Shown here: piece by piece, positions 1-10,798 of the stretch | Layout: every line of letters begins with the position of its first letter | How positions within the stretch are numbered: position 1 is the first letter of the stretch | DNA from: Adiantum capillus-veneris | Lineage: Eukaryota; Streptophyta; Polypodiopsida; Polypodiales; Pteridaceae | Length of the DNA: 64,000 bases | Assembly (NCBI GenBank): GCA_014529385.2 | Contig: CM043954.1 | Span: 5,025,306-5,089,305 of the forward strand | Direction: 5' to 3' | The notes under the pieces: model-generated | Seen by the model: only the letters and a program-made list of their open reading frames with translations | Told to the model about the DNA's origin: nothing | Database searches by the model: none | Program-made: the position numbers and the translations under genes

Positions 1-543
1 TATTGTGGTATAAACACTCACACACACACATTCATTTATATATATATATATGTATATACCCACACAAAGATATACAAAAAATGGATTCATATATATAATT
101 TTACTAAAAAAATACTACGTTTTTTACACACACACACACGCACACAACCATATATTAAAAAAAATGATTGTATGTGTTTGTGTGTATAAAAAACGTAGCA
201 TTCTTAAAGTTAAGTTATATACACACACACATGCACACACAAGATGAAAAAACTATGTGAACAGTCATACATACATACACTCTGTAGAGCTAATTATATA
301 TATCTTAACTTAAAAAAATGCTACGTTGTTTACACACCCACAAAATCATTTATACACACGCACAGTAATGTATATAACTTAACTAAAAAAATTATATATA
401 CACACTACAAAAAACACACACACATATATATATAATGGCAAGATGGAAGCATATATATAACTTAACTAAAAAAATTGTTACGTTTTTTATACAAAGTCAG
501 TCATATAGAATGTTACGCTTTTTATACACACACTCACACAATC

Positions 544-582
<39 letters not shown>

Positions 583-600
583 AAAGATGGAGACACTAAT
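1..600. repeat. CA/TA microsatellite-rich block
   Basis: The sequence is made of (CA)n, (TA)n and (TG)n runs separated by a recurring phrase like 'acttaactaaaaaaat' and 'gctacgttttttatacacac', seen about five times. It is a degenerate minisatellite built on microsatellites. Apparent ORFs here are low-complexity His/Thr/Tyr strings and are not genes. Confidence 0.85.
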
Positions 601-744
601 AGACTGCATTAAATGTAGTCCTTGAACCACCATTTAGAAATTAAATGGCTCCTCAAATTTGATGACATATTCCATTGCACATACATTCACAACCGTCATA
701 TATTAAATGCACTTCTTCAATTATGATTTTCATTATTCTCTTTG

Positions 745-1060
745 AGCCATTGGAGAGGGGGAATGGGGAACACACCCGACACACACGCAATGACCCCTAT
801 ATAGCTCAGGGTATTCACAGCACCCCTATCCTCTGGAAAACACCTTCAAAAACGCACTTCACACCAGCAGGGCCTCGCCTGCACTTCGCCCAACGCACAC
901 ACGCCTGCACAATACTCGGACAGCGATCACACCGATTTGGTCCACTTTTCGCACTTCCACAACTCAACACCTCTCTCTCTTTCTCTCTCACACACACAGG
1001 GGGCCCAGGGGACGCAGACGCTCACACACACCGGCACCACACACCCTAGAGAGGAGCAAA
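745..1060 (+). repeat. Dispersed repeat, copy 1 (partner at 59878-60185)
   Basis: From 'ttggagagggggaatgggg' onward this block matches 59878-60185 in the same orientation, including 'atatagctcagggtat', 'aacacccctatcctct', 'aaaacaccttcaaaaa' and the trailing CACACA/CTCTCT section that leads to an A/G-rich stretch. Copies are diverged but collinear for about 300 bp. No coding potential is shared. Likely an LTR or leader piece of an unidentified retroelement. Confidence 0.75.
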
Positions 1061-1999
1061 GAAGAAAGGGGGGAAGGGGGGAGAAACGACGTCAAAAAAA
1101 TGGCAATGACATCTTTCCTTCAATGAAAAACACCCTGTACAAGACCCGCACTGTTTTGTCTAGGCCACACCAGCAATCCGTACTGAGGGGCATACACATC
1201 CCTCAAAGCTCGATCGTTTCGGCACACAACTCGACATAAAATCCACTATTGGCTTCACTTCGACAGAAGCTACTTCTCTCGGCATCCTCCACTGGCCTCT
1301 TCTCTTTTGAAGCACTCACCCTTACGAGTTGCTTCAAGAATCATGCATCCAAGCCTCCACCGCACGAGCGCGTTAAAAAAAAAACCCTCTCTTCTTCAGA
1401 AACCAGCTGGTTTCTTCTCCTCCAGAGTACGTGCCTTTCCGAGCTATTTCACAAACGATGCTTCATCATGGGGTGTTGGCCTCGATCGTCGAGCGCACGC
1501 ACAAAGGTCCCCTTCTTCCCTTTTCTTCTTCCCCTCAAGCCATTTCTTCTTCCCCTCAAGCCAAAGAAAAAACCAAAGTCCCCCAACTCAAGCAAAAAAT
1601 CTCGTCGAAGAACTCCCTCTTTTTTTTTACTCCTTTGTTTCTTTTTCAAGGCAAAATCAAAACCTACTTTTTTTTGGCAGTGGCGCCAGGAATCCAAGCT
1701 CCAACTTTCTTCTTTTTTTGGCTTTGCTCCTCATGGCTTTATAAGGCTTACTTTTTCTTTGTTTTTCCCCAAGAAGTCCAGCCACCCCTTGCTTTGCACT
1801 TACCATGGAAGACCTTCCATAGCATGCGTTTCGCATGTGGTCGGTGCTCTGTGTGCTTGGACCTTCTGAATCCCTTTCTCGGCAAGCCGCCCCGGCCAAC
1901 CCCAGATCTTGAAAACTTTTCCGCTTTTGGTCAGTTCACCCCCTCAAACACCAAGTCGCAAGTGGTAAGAAAATCGAGTTGTCCCCTTGTCCGCGACTG
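1061..1999. other. Pyrimidine-rich stretch without a gene
   Basis: Rich in C/T on the plus strand with poly-T and poly-A runs. Overlapping ORFs exist in several frames and on both strands (for example 1249-1869), but they are Ser/Phe/Pro/Lys-rich with no recognisable domain, which is what biased composition produces. I see no gene. Confidence 0.6.
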
Positions 2000-2300
2000 A
2001 TTGTCAACTTGAAGTACGCATATCTTGTTGACCATGAATTCGATCAGCGAGCCGTAAACTCCGGTCGGCTTTCCATATTGCATGCCACTTTCCAAAATCT
2101 TGGCGAGCCCTAAAAACATGCATGTCAACGCGCTTACCAACATGGCCCGGTGAGCACGTACCCGACCCCCGGCAAACTTTCCACAAGCCATAACTTGCCC
2201 GTTTGAGCTCCGAATGGCGAACCAAAAAAACCGGCATGCTTCACAGCTCAAAAAATTCACGTATATCCATTGATCACGATTCTGTCTGCCTGTCTGTACC
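2000..2300 (+). repeat. Diverged repeat, copy 1 (partner at 63660-63930)
   Basis: Shares an ordered series of short blocks with 63660-63930: 'catgc/gcac...tcttggcgag', 'ataacttgc', 'gagctccgat', 'ggcatgctccac/ggcatgcttcac', 'tatccact/tatccatt' and 'acctgccc'. Wording of this type (cell-wide 'ataacttgc...agctccgat') is common in plant LTR-retrotransposon leaders. Together with the 745-1060 repeat it suggests one element family flanks both ends of the window. Confidence 0.55.
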
Positions 2301-2679
2301 TGCCCTACCCGTCGGGATCTGGGAAGCCTTCTAACTTCAGACTGACATATCTTTCACACCGAAGCTCCGTTTGAGGAGCCGTCTGGACGGGCTTCTAGAG
2401 CATCTCGAACACTTCATTATAGGGCACATTACTTGCACTTTGGAAACTTTGTCCGACCATTCCAATTGGCTCTCTTCGGACGCCCCCTGGCCTAAAAAAA
2501 CACTTTAAGCATGCACTTTCGTTGCCACTGTCTTGTTGAGGTCTCCCACACTGGCTTTAGCCCTCTACCATGCCCTTGTTAGCACCCTTTGCACTACATA
2601 GCACCCTTTATAGCGCGGACCAACTTTGGCTGCACCACCGTCACAAGATCTTATGCAACTGTCTTTTCGTCTACCTACC
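2301..2679. other. No gene seen
   Basis: Mixed-composition sequence between a dispersed repeat and a short tandem repeat. I find no ORF with a recognisable product and no RNA gene. Confidence 0.5.
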
Positions 2680-2785
2680 AATCTTTCACTTTCATTAACC
2701 TTCACATCTTTCATTAACTTTCACCAGTTTCATTAACCTTCACTTTATCTTTAACTTTCGTTAACCTTCACTTAATCCACCACAG
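2680..2785 (+). repeat. Imperfect short tandem repeat, unit about 16-20 bp
   Basis: The phrase 'tttcattaac(c/t)ttcac' and its variants ('ttcgttaaccttcac', 'tatctttaactttc') recur six to seven times just upstream of the MULE-like gene start. It may be part of that element's 5' region; no function can be assigned. Confidence 0.65.
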
Positions 2786-2827
2786 TTTTCTCGCATCTCC
2801 ACCCTGTAATCTTTTGCTTGAGAGAAT

Positions 2828-3718
2828 ATGTCCAACATGAAAGTAACAATAACTTGGAAGGTTGGTGGTCAGATAGTCAACCGCGACATTCAGTTGAAGG
2901 GAAACTCATTGTTGCTTAGTGCTTACTATTTGCAGAGTTTGCTGCCTCCATCTTGCCATTTTCAGTCACTATCTGCTCTTATTGAAAGTGATTGTGGCCT
3001 AACAAAAGTCTTACTACAACCACAGTGGGATATCGAAGGTCATCAGCATTTCTTAATAGATGGATCTTTTTCGAGCTTGTTTGAGATACTTCATTCACAC
3101 ACATTTATACAGGTATCTGACAATGAAAAAGGAAATGACAAAGAGATATCTGAAGATGTTTTAAGCATTGTGCATCTTGAAAGTAGTGGTGATGATATAG
3201 GACAGCTCAAAACTCAGTCAATTGTCATTTGGATTCAACAAAATCCACGGGCAAAAAAGTTAAATGATCTATTAACATTATGTGGAGCTCCTTTGCAAGT
3301 TGCTGAACTTCCACAACATTATGATGGAAATTTGTGTTTTGAGTTACCTGCGACTCAGGATAAAACAAAACGAATGACAGGGATGGAACAACGCTTTGAT
3401 GGTCACTTGTGGACTCGCCCATCTATGACAACTATGGCAATAGCATGCACAACTCATTTAAGCCACTGTTTGGGATGCATGCAATGCAATTATTCAACGT
3501 GTCCTTATTATATTAAGAAACAAGAATTTAATAGTAGAGATTTTCATGGATATTTGGACAGACAGGTCAAAAAGGACTACCTTGCAATGGAAGAGAATAC
3601 AACAATAACTTGTCATTATTGTCAGAAGGTTGTTACTTGTGTTGCTGCTTGTCCCTCAAAATCTATTATGTTTTGCCTAGAGATGGTACAATGTCGCAAG
3701 ACTGGCAATACATGTTAG
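2828..3718 (+). CDS. MULE-like transposase, N-terminal Cys-rich exon
   Basis: An ORF of 296 codons opening with MSNMKVTITWKVGGQIVNR. The C-terminal third carries many cysteines and histidines ('HLSHCLGCMQCNYSTC' near residues 213-227 and 'ITCHYCQKVVTCVAAC' near 262-277), which looks like zinc binding ahead of the transposase core. After the stop, a different frame continues with 'HVSKHCHNVKAGTSR', so the ORF end is a frameshift rather than a natural terminus. The ATG at 2828 is the first in frame after an A/T-rich leader ('gagagaatatg'). I do not recognise the N-terminal 180 residues. Confidence 0.55.
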   Translation: MSNMKVTITWKVGGQIVNRDIQLKGNSLLLSAYYLQSLLPPSCHFQSLSALIESDCGLTKVLLQPQWDIEGHQHFLIDGSFSSLFEILHSHTFIQVSDNEKGNDKEISEDVLSIVHLESSGDDIGQLKTQSIVIWIQQNPRAKKLNDLLTLCGAPLQVAELPQHYDGNLCFELPATQDKTKRMTGMEQRFDGHLWTRPSMTTMAIACTTHLSHCLGCMQCNYSTCPYYIKKQEFNSRDFHGYLDRQVKKDYLAMEENTTITCHYCQKVVTCVAACPSKSIMFCLEMVQCRKTGNTC

Positions 3719-4054
3719 TAAACATTGTCATAATGTTAAGGCAGGAACCTCTAGGGCTGCTATTTCAAGAGTGCGGAAACTGGTAGGTGCAGTACTAAAA
3801 ATAGAAAAGGGTGGCCCAAGAAAAATTCAAGTGTTGGTGGCTCAACAACTTGTTCTTCACTCCTTGATTGGTGAGGAAGCTGAAGTTACATCCGATGTAC
3901 AACTCAATGATTTTTTGGAATAAATGATGCCATTGGTTCAAACCAAAGGGTAAGAGAAACTCAATTTTGTTCCTTGAATTTGTTAATTTTTTAACTATTA
4001 TAAATTTAGCCTTCTTGTGATGCATCATGTAGATTTTCTTCAATTGTTTCAAAG

Positions 4055-4910
4055 GAGAGGAAGAGTCAAGGTGTTGTTATTGGGGATGGATATGATAATA
4101 TTTTATTGCTTCAAAAAAAGTGCACATTTCCTTTTTCCCATGGGAGTAGATTTCCTGGACAGGGTGAAGAGGATGACAAGTGCTTCCTATTTAAAATGTC
4201 CACTAAAGGACCAGGTTCTGGGATTGATCTAGTAAATCGGATGAAAAGAACTGAAACTGGTGACTTGAGAAATGCGTGGGTATATTTTGATTTTACCCAT
4301 AGAATAGATGGATGGGCAACAATGTCATGCTCAGTTTATGATCCCAAGTAATCTTTAAGTATTTAAATATCTCATATTTTTTTATCATTAAATAAAAGAA
4401 GATGTGTGAAATTGTTTATGTTGAATATCTTGCAGCATATGATCACTACAAATAATTGCTATATGTGAAACTAAAGAGGAGGATGCAAAGACTCAAGTTA
4501 TTTTTTGGGAGAACCTTAATTCAACAATGGAAGAGTACGGACATGGTGCAGCTAACTTTACAGGTTTTATGTCTGATGAAGATGGGGCAAATTGGAATGC
4601 TATTCGAGCAGTCTTCAATGGCGGGCCAAATAATATCATGGAGGGACATGAACGGTCGTGCCTATTTCATTGGGAGCAGAGTCTCCACAAATATGCTAAA
4701 AAGTGGATACCTCAACATCTAACAAATCAACACATTGATATGTGTGAGGAATGGAGAGCTTGTAAGACCATTGTGCTTGCATCTCAAAAGGCACTTTCAA
4801 TTCAAAAATGGTGGAGACAGCATCTATCTACAGAGAGCATCATAAGAGTGAGTAGATGGTTTAAATGGTGGAAGCAACGAATTTCACACTGGGGAGGAAT
4901 TGGAACAGAT
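4055..4910 (+). pseudogene. MULE-like transposase, catalytic-core exons
   Basis: Exon 4055-4347 encodes 'GDGYDNILLLQKKC' and ends with 'VYFDFTHRIDGWATM', where the Asp of 'DFTH' fits the first catalytic Asp of MULE transposases ('DATH'). Exon 4436-4910 encodes 'FMSDEDGANWNAIRAVF', fitting the second acidic motif region, then 'HERSCLFHWEQSLHKY', fitting the family's C-x2-H block. The intron between them (4348-4435) has GT and TTGCAG ends. An in-frame TGA falls just after the second exon start (near 4440), so the acceptor position or the codon is uncertain. Family assignment rests on motif order, not on a search. Confidence 0.6.
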
Positions 4911-5009
4911 GTAAGTACCTTTATGACAATCTATATTTTTAGAAAAATTTATAAGATTTTCATACATGAAATTTATAAATTTTAATTCATGTTTTTTTGA
5001 ATTTCATAG

Positions 5010-6293
5010 GGTGGTCTAAGTTCGTGGGAGCGGGCACAAATTCCCAATGTTAATTTATCAGAAAGTGTACATGCCAGTTGGTTAGCGGGTGAAGGTGGAA
5101 AGAGAAAAATATCCTTGTATGATGCATGTGTAACAGATGTTATAAACTCATATATTCAATGTGCAAAGCGTTTGGGATATACTATTGGCCGTTATATAGG
5201 AACGGGTCCCACAATGGAGACCTTGCTTTCTCGAGTTGAATCTCAACAAACTCCAACTCCAACCAACGTGACCCATCTATTACAGGAGGCTGTTGTAGGG
5301 ACTTCCATGTATGCGCAACCAATTTTGCATGGAGACAAAGAAACAGTACAACGCAAAAAGAGGGGTAGAACATGAACAAGTAGCTCCCATCCGCCGGAAT
5401 TTGTCATGGAATCTAAGCAACGAAACCATTGCGGTCAACCAAAAAAAATCAAGTTTGATACCCAAGGACCAGGTATTTCTAACATTCCGCTGCAAATTAG
5501 TGACAATGATGATGATATTGGATCTCAAAAAGAAACAACCACACCTTTGTCATCTCAAAGAAACAATGTGTTTGAGATTGATGTGCCACGCACTCAGTGG
5601 GCCCTCAGGAGAATGCCCATTCAAAGTCAAAGAAAATGTTTTGGAATGGTAGGGAGAAAAAATTGTGACAATATCTTGCATAGTCGCTCAATTGGTCTTG
5701 TTGCTCCATGTATATGGTCCGAAAGAATGTTCAAGGGTAAAACAATTGAGCAATGGTTATGGTTTTGTAATCATGATATTTTGTAATCCAAATGTTTGGT
5801 AGCAAGAGGGATAGATATCTCCACACAGGAACTTGCCGCACTGCATCAGAGTGGATTTCGGACAGAGAATTCAATGGTAAATCCACAACCTCTTGCTGGC
5901 GACTGCAAAGAAGGTGGTGGCAGCTCAAGGAAGAAAAAGTGGAGGCATGGAATCTCTAAAGAGGCCATGAAGAAATTGGAAGCATGTAATAGTATGACAA
6001 TTATATTTTTGGATGAAGTGAAAAGGTCTCAAGAGCATGTAATTTTCCGAGTTCTCACTGAAAATAGTTATGAGATTCATATAAAACAGAGTCCAACATG
6101 CACGTGTCCGGATTTTCAAAAGCGAGAGAATACCAACAAATCCTTTTTGGCATGCAAACATATGTACTATGTGTACACAAAAGTGCTCGGACTTGAACCT
6201 AAGGAGCACATGATTATTCATCAGCCAACCCTCTCACCAATGGACATCGCTTTTATTCTTGGACAACCAAGGAGGATTTCTCCCTTCATTTAA
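5010..6293 (+). pseudogene. MULE-like transposase, C-terminal exon with SWIM domain
   Basis: One reading frame runs from the splice acceptor at 5009 to the TAA at 6291-6293, interrupted by TGA at 5373-5375 and TAA at 5784-5786. The last segment (165 codons from 5796) holds a SWIM zinc finger: C102-x-C104 in 'SPTCTCPDF' and C120-x-H122 in 'FLACKHMYYVY', the CxCx(n)CxH pattern that follows the core in MULE/FAR1-type transposases and is thought to bind DNA. A basic run 'SSRKKKWRHG' (residues 43-52) could be a nuclear localisation signal. Both stops are explained by single C-to-T changes. Confidence 0.65.
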
Positions 6294-6862
6294 TTACAGT
6301 TGGTTTGGTATGCATCTTTCACTCAACTAGAATATTGATCTATGATATTAGAGTGTTTTTCTGTATTTATTTTGGTTTATTACACTTGTGATTATTTATC
6401 TTGAAAAAACATTGTTTATGCAGCAAAGGATTTCAAATTTCAAGCAAAAGACATGAAGCAACTTGCAAGCTATTTGTTAGCAAATTACTTGGCCTTTTAG
6501 AGTGACGATTACATTTATGGCGACTATCCTTTTTTGTACTCTAATTTTGATCTTATCATGTGGTAGTTTAGCGAATGTACTTACATCCTCAAAGTTACGT
6601 TGTTTCAAAAAGCTCAAGCTTGGGAAAAATAGTATTGTCTCTACCTGGCATGATTTTTTACTTCATCACATTTATATATGATGTGGATTATTTAACTCTG
6701 ACAATAGTGTTGTCTCTATTTTGCATGATTTTTTACTTTATCGCATGATTATATGCTATGGATTATTTGACTCTGATCACATGCATTGCGAGCATATTTG
6801 ACTCTAATGGCATGAGTTGTGAAATGGTGATTTTATTTGTTTATATTTTCACGTCGTTATGC

Positions 6863-6933
<71 letters not shown>

Positions 6934-7634
6934 GTAGTGATATACAACTCTATGATTTTATTTTCTCTCTCTAGAAGAGAAGTCACTCTCTCTCTCTCAA
7001 GGATTTATGATCTCTTCTTCCAATGGTAACTCGCATAAATACTATCTCTCTAGAATTTATACTTTCTCTCTCCGTCAACCACACATATATGGAGTCTTAT
7101 GACGATTGAAAATTACAATAAATAGATAATTTATGCTATGATACATATTTGGTTAAAAAAACTGTAAAGATTGCTAAAATTGTCAAAAAAACTTGAAATG
7201 AAAAACTCGCAAATGTTAAATCCCCCTACAACACCATTGTCATTATTGAGAAAATATACATGGTTTTTCGATAGTTACAAAAAGACGTATGCACATCATC
7301 TCATTATACATACTTTGACAAAAGGAAACTAATGCTATCTAGCTATGGCTAGACTAACATTGTCTAATCAGATGTCCCATTGCGTCCAAGCGGCATATCT
7401 GTCGGATTCTACAAAAAAAAACAATAAGACTTTCTGTAAGTATAGACATAAAATTTACAAAAAATACAACAAATGAAAAAGAGTAAACCCTAATACTAAC
7501 CATGCCATCACGAGAACTCAAAATGTCCATCACGGTGTTTCAAGCCCTTTCTGTCTGCATACTCGCGCTCGTACGATATGGGGTCATGTCCTGTTCATCG
7601 ACCACTGTTCAAAACATACAAAGAATCCATTATG
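6294..7634. other. Non-coding, A/T-rich with CT microsatellite
   Basis: Follows the MULE-like gene and precedes the CACTA remnant. It contains a near-duplicated phrase 'tgtctct...gcatgattttttactt' (about 6635 and 6710) and dispersed CTCTCTC patches from 6960 to 7080. No gene is visible. Confidence 0.6.
6865..6931 (+). repeat. (CT)n microsatellite, about 33 units
   Basis: An uninterrupted CT run of about 67 bp, with shorter CT patches up to about 7075. Confidence 0.95.
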
Positions 7635-8548
7635 TTAGAATTTAAAAGTACAAATAGATGTAACTACAAACCTAAAGAGAAATACAAAAACACTTACAAA
7701 ATCGGCCTCAAATGATGCCCACCCGCCACTCCCCAAGTGGTGCAGGCTCCCTGCCTCTATTCGCACTTTGGCTGCCTCCTTTTGTTGCTTCCACTTGTCA
7801 GGATTCTTGTGTGCTGCTCGCTTTGCATTCTTCCAATCTTCTTTGGCCAGCCAATCTGGTCTATTCCACCCATGATTTATTGCTTTTTGTACTTCATAAC
7901 ATTTGTGCTTGCAGTATTCGCGCAATCGAACCTTCATCGCGTCTTTATTGAAGCGCTCATCCCGACTTGACATAGGAAACTCGTCATGCAGCATGGTGAT
8001 GACTCTGTCTTTTAATTCACTTGGCACTTCACTCCAGGAGTTTAGTATGTAGTGTCTAAACACCTGAGAGAAAGACAGCGCATGTGCGAGATCACCTTCT
8101 TGCCTTCATTATCCAAGATGATGCCGCCGTTGATGTCCACGGAGTATGGCAAACCCTCTTGCCTATGACGCGTGAACCTAGGTATCTCGATGGGGATCTC
8201 TAGCGGTGTATCAATGGGGGTACGAACGTCAGGTGTCTCCACTGGAGTCTCGGTCTTGAAGCGAGGAGTGTTGACTGGGGTGACTCCTAAAGGCGTAGGT
8301 AGTGATGTGCAGCCAGGAACGGGCGATTGCCACGCAAAACCTGGCATAGATGGCGATGTTGTGGCTAGTGTGGGGGCGGCCAAACAAGGGGAAGGTAAAG
8401 AGCCTTGTCGAACACAAGGCAGTGTCCAGGCATCAGCGGCGGCATCCCCACAACAACTGCCACAACCACCACTAGAGTGTCGATGCCTATATAAGTGTGA
8501 AGATTGTCTCATCGACATTGAAGCTTCGGAGCGCGTTGAATGCTCCAA
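7635..8548 (-). pseudogene. CACTA-associated protein, Transposase_24-like
   Basis: Read leftwards, a Pro/Thr-rich segment with 'TPVETPDVRTPIDTP' repeats (8548-8045) leads by a frame change near 8050 into 'VFRHYILNSWSEVPSELKDRV' and then a Trp/Lys-rich block: 'NRPDWLAKEDWKNAKRAAHK' followed by 'WKQQKEAAKVRIEAGSLHHLGSGG'. The order 'WLxxEDWxxxxxxW...KWKxxxExxKxNRxxxxxxHxxGS' is typical of the plant Transposase_24 (Ptta/En/Spm) domain, which accompanies TNP2-type transposases in CACTA elements. It lies downstream of the TNP2-like remnant on the same strand, so the two likely belong to one element. The frame break could instead be a short intron, because 'ctctcag' precedes the second frame. Confidence 0.6.
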
Positions 8549-8717
8549 AACTGAGGGAGACGCTGAAGGAGTAGAACGACGTGATGGTGCTCCAAAGCGA
8601 TGATCTCCTCATACCACCTCCTCTACTGGGGTGAGAAAGAAGAAAGAAACTCATCATCACCTGCATTAAACACAGGAACATTTAATCTTAATATTGAATG
8701 GAGAAGAAAACATGGAC

Positions 8718-8721
<4 letters not shown>

Positions 8722-8755
<34 letters not shown>
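8722..8755 (+). repeat. (GA)n microsatellite
   Basis: A GA run of about 17 units between the two CACTA coding remnants. Confidence 0.95.
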
Positions 8756-8759
<4 letters not shown>

Positions 8760-8935
8760 CATAAAGACATGATTTGACAAAAAGCCACGTTAATACAATA
8801 TATATTATAGCAAAATTTTCAAATACAATGTTTATGGCTTTACGAGGTCTCTCTCTCATCCTCGCATAGCTCAGCATAACTCCCTATATCTATATAGAGC
8901 TCTCCGTTTAGGCAGATGTCCTCCGTTTCATTTTG

Positions 8936-10519
8936 TCAATCCTCTACATGTACCCCATAGAGAGTAGCAACTTCATGCTCGTCTGGCACCACCTCAGCGG
9001 CTTCTGAATGAGCATCTTTTCTAATCTCCTCCATTGATGCAGCTATGATTGGCACATGGTAACCCTCATACGTCTGTGCACTATGAGGGGCTACCTCTAT
9101 GATGTACCACCAAGTTGATGCAGACTTTGTAGGATGAAATATCACCTGCCAGAGCCACATAACTTACATGAGAGCTTCCAAGCACATAATTTCTAAAATT
9201 GGATGTTAACTATTTACATACTTACTTGCTCACAATGCTCGGGTAGTACGAAAGTGTCGTTGGTCCTTTTTTTAGTTGAATCCACCTCAAGAAAACCAGA
9301 CTCTCCTCTGTGCACAGTAGCATTGTGACCCTTCATGTTTATCTTGAACCATTGCACGTCGAACAAGTCGACAAAAAATCCTCTATAATCGATCCTCAAA
9401 ATCTCTTGTAGCATGCTGAATTAAGTGAGTTCCGCCACCACGGGATCTGCATCAGAGGACCGCCGTTGACTAGACTGTTCAAATTTTGCCATGATTGCAC
9501 AATCTTGAGTAAAATACTTTTTGTCGATCCGTTCCACCCTAAAATGTCAGACTTTTGCTGCTGTGTATGACTTATACTACAACCAACAAAGATTATGAGT
9601 GGCCATTCAAACATCTAGAAAGTCACTAATCATACGTTGCAAACAGAGATTATGAGTGGCCGTTCAAACATCTAGAAAGTCACTAATCATACGTTGCAAA
9701 CTTACTTTGGTCGCGCAACCTCGAGAGTACTCCCACTCCTCCTCAATCACTTCTTCACCACACTGTTGTGCGCTTTTCAATTGGTTGTGAAACCATCTTA
9801 AGCTCATGAATGTTGGTAGGCTCTCTAGAACCGTCGGATAATGCATCGGTGGTCGTCTTCCCCGTCTCCACTCAATCCGTGCCCTTTGTCGCCCTTGCTT
9901 TGCATCCTCGTATTATGAAATCCACTTTTGCATCACTGGATTGTGAAGCTTGCAAAATCGATTGATTTTAGCCACTACATATTCCATCATCTTCTTCTCA
10001 ACACCGAGATTGCACATCACAATCCCAGATATGCACTCATCATCTATGGTTCACCATAGCATGTCCCGGGCTTTATCACATCCATCTAGCCACTCTCCAA
10101 TGTAAACTAGGGACTCTAATACCAGCCAACCTTTTGCCATACTACCCTTCGGACGTGCCTTCAGTGAAACAGGTTTGGAGCGAGTGCATTACGCCAGTGG
10201 GGTCCGTACAGATCGAATGGTCTCTTTTTACTTTGCGTTCTTGGGCTCGTGTCAAAATCCATGGCGCTTTAGGGAGGTTTATCGATCCATCAAATGCTGT
10301 CTACGGCCAATCTTGCTCCATATGATCCACATTTCTAAGCTCAACCCTGGATCCCAAAGTATCTTTCTTGCCGCTCAGATGTTCCCACAATAGATTACCC
10401 ACATTCTTGAATATGTGCATTAGATCGAGCAAGTGATTGATCATGAGTCTGGGCCAATATGGTAACTTGTACCATAGAGAGAGTCTCTTCATCCCTGGGG
10501 ACAAACCGTCATTACACAT
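8936..10519 (-). pseudogene. CACTA (En/Spm) TNP2-like transposase remnant
   Basis: Pieces in order on the minus strand match the TNP2 transposase family. 'YKLPYWPRLMINHLLDLMHI' and 'FKNVGNLLWEHLSGKKDTLG' (10470-10330) correspond to the 'LPYW...H.LDVMHIEKNV...L.G..KDT' block. 'KAPWILTRAQERKVKR' (about 10270-10220) corresponds to 'KAPYTLT..Q...V'. 'LPTFMSLRWFHNQLKSAQQ' lies near 9800. 'VLQEILRIDYRGFFVDLFDVQWF' (9414-9340) and 'QVIFHPTKSASTWWYIIEV' (9145-9090) correspond to the C-terminal 'DY.G..V.LFKC.W' and 'QVFYV.DP....W.VV' blocks. There are many stops (for example TAA at 9913-9915) and frame changes, so no protein is made. Terminal CACTA repeats were not located. Confidence 0.75.
9591..9704 (+). 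repeat. 57-bp tandem duplication inside the CACTA remnant
   Basis: The unit beginning 'gattatgagtggcc' at 9591 is repeated at 9648 with one visible change (attcaaac to gttcaaac), ending near 'cgttgcaaac'. It is a recent local duplication within dead transposase sequence. Confidence 0.85.
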
Positions 10520-10539
10520 ATCCTTCTACTCTAACCATG

Positions 10540-10780
10540 CTTGTGCAGACATACTTGGTGGCTCTCTTCCCAAAAAGCCGTCGCAGAACACATGATTCTC
10601 TGGAAGATACACTTGATGATGCTAGGACAAGGGCAAGGCCAGGGAGTCATGCATTGGGCCAAGGGCCGGAGTAGGCAATGTGGAAAGGGAATCCAGCTAG
10701 GGCAAAGGGCTAGGAGCTTGGCCTATATAGTGGGAGGTTGGGAGATGGATTCCAGGCACTAGTCTCCCCTAGTCTTTACA
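10540..10780 (+). repeat. 5' LTR (3' portion) of gypsy element 1
   Basis: The LTR's right edge is set by '...agtctttaca' at 10780, directly followed by a tRNA-Met-type primer binding site. A TATA-like 'cctatatag' lies near 10721, a sensible distance upstream of the end. The left edge is uncertain, because no matching 3' LTR is present in the window. Confidence 0.5.
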
Positions 10781-10798
10781 TTGGTATCAATAGCAAGG
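10781..10798 (+). promoter_or_regulatory. Primer binding site (tRNA-iMet type)
   Basis: 'ttggtatcaatagcaagg' differs little from the common plant retrotransposon site TGGTATCAGAGC. It immediately follows the LTR end, and the gypsy gag-pol lies downstream in the same direction. Confidence 0.6.

Larger units (their letters stand above)
2828..6293 (+). pseudogene. MULE-like transposase with SWIM zinc finger, spliced and broken
   Basis: A DDE-type transposase of the Mutator-like superfamily, which would cut and move its own element in the nucleus. I model four exons: about 2828-3949, 4055-4347, 4436-4910 and 5010-6293, with introns bounded by GT...AG (donor gtaagag at 3950, acceptor tttcaaag at 4054; donor at 4348, acceptor ttgcag at 4435; donor gtaagt at 4911, acceptor ttcatag at 5009). 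The order is a Cys-rich N-terminal part, a catalytic core and a C-terminal SWIM finger. Lesions: frameshift(s) near 3690-3720, a short T-run frameshift near 3915, and in-frame stops at 5373 (TGA) and 5784 (TAA), each one C-to-T step from Arg or Gln codons, with the frame continuing afterwards. It could be an old host-domesticated copy, but the lesions argue for a dead transposon. Terminal inverted repeats were not found. Confidence 0.7.

Noticed and set aside
1249-2000. Overlapping ORFs of 145-206 codons on the plus strand and others on the minus strand
   Set aside because: Three frames are open at once, Phe/Ser/Lys/Pro-rich, with no motif. This is what a pyrimidine-rich, stop-poor stretch gives.
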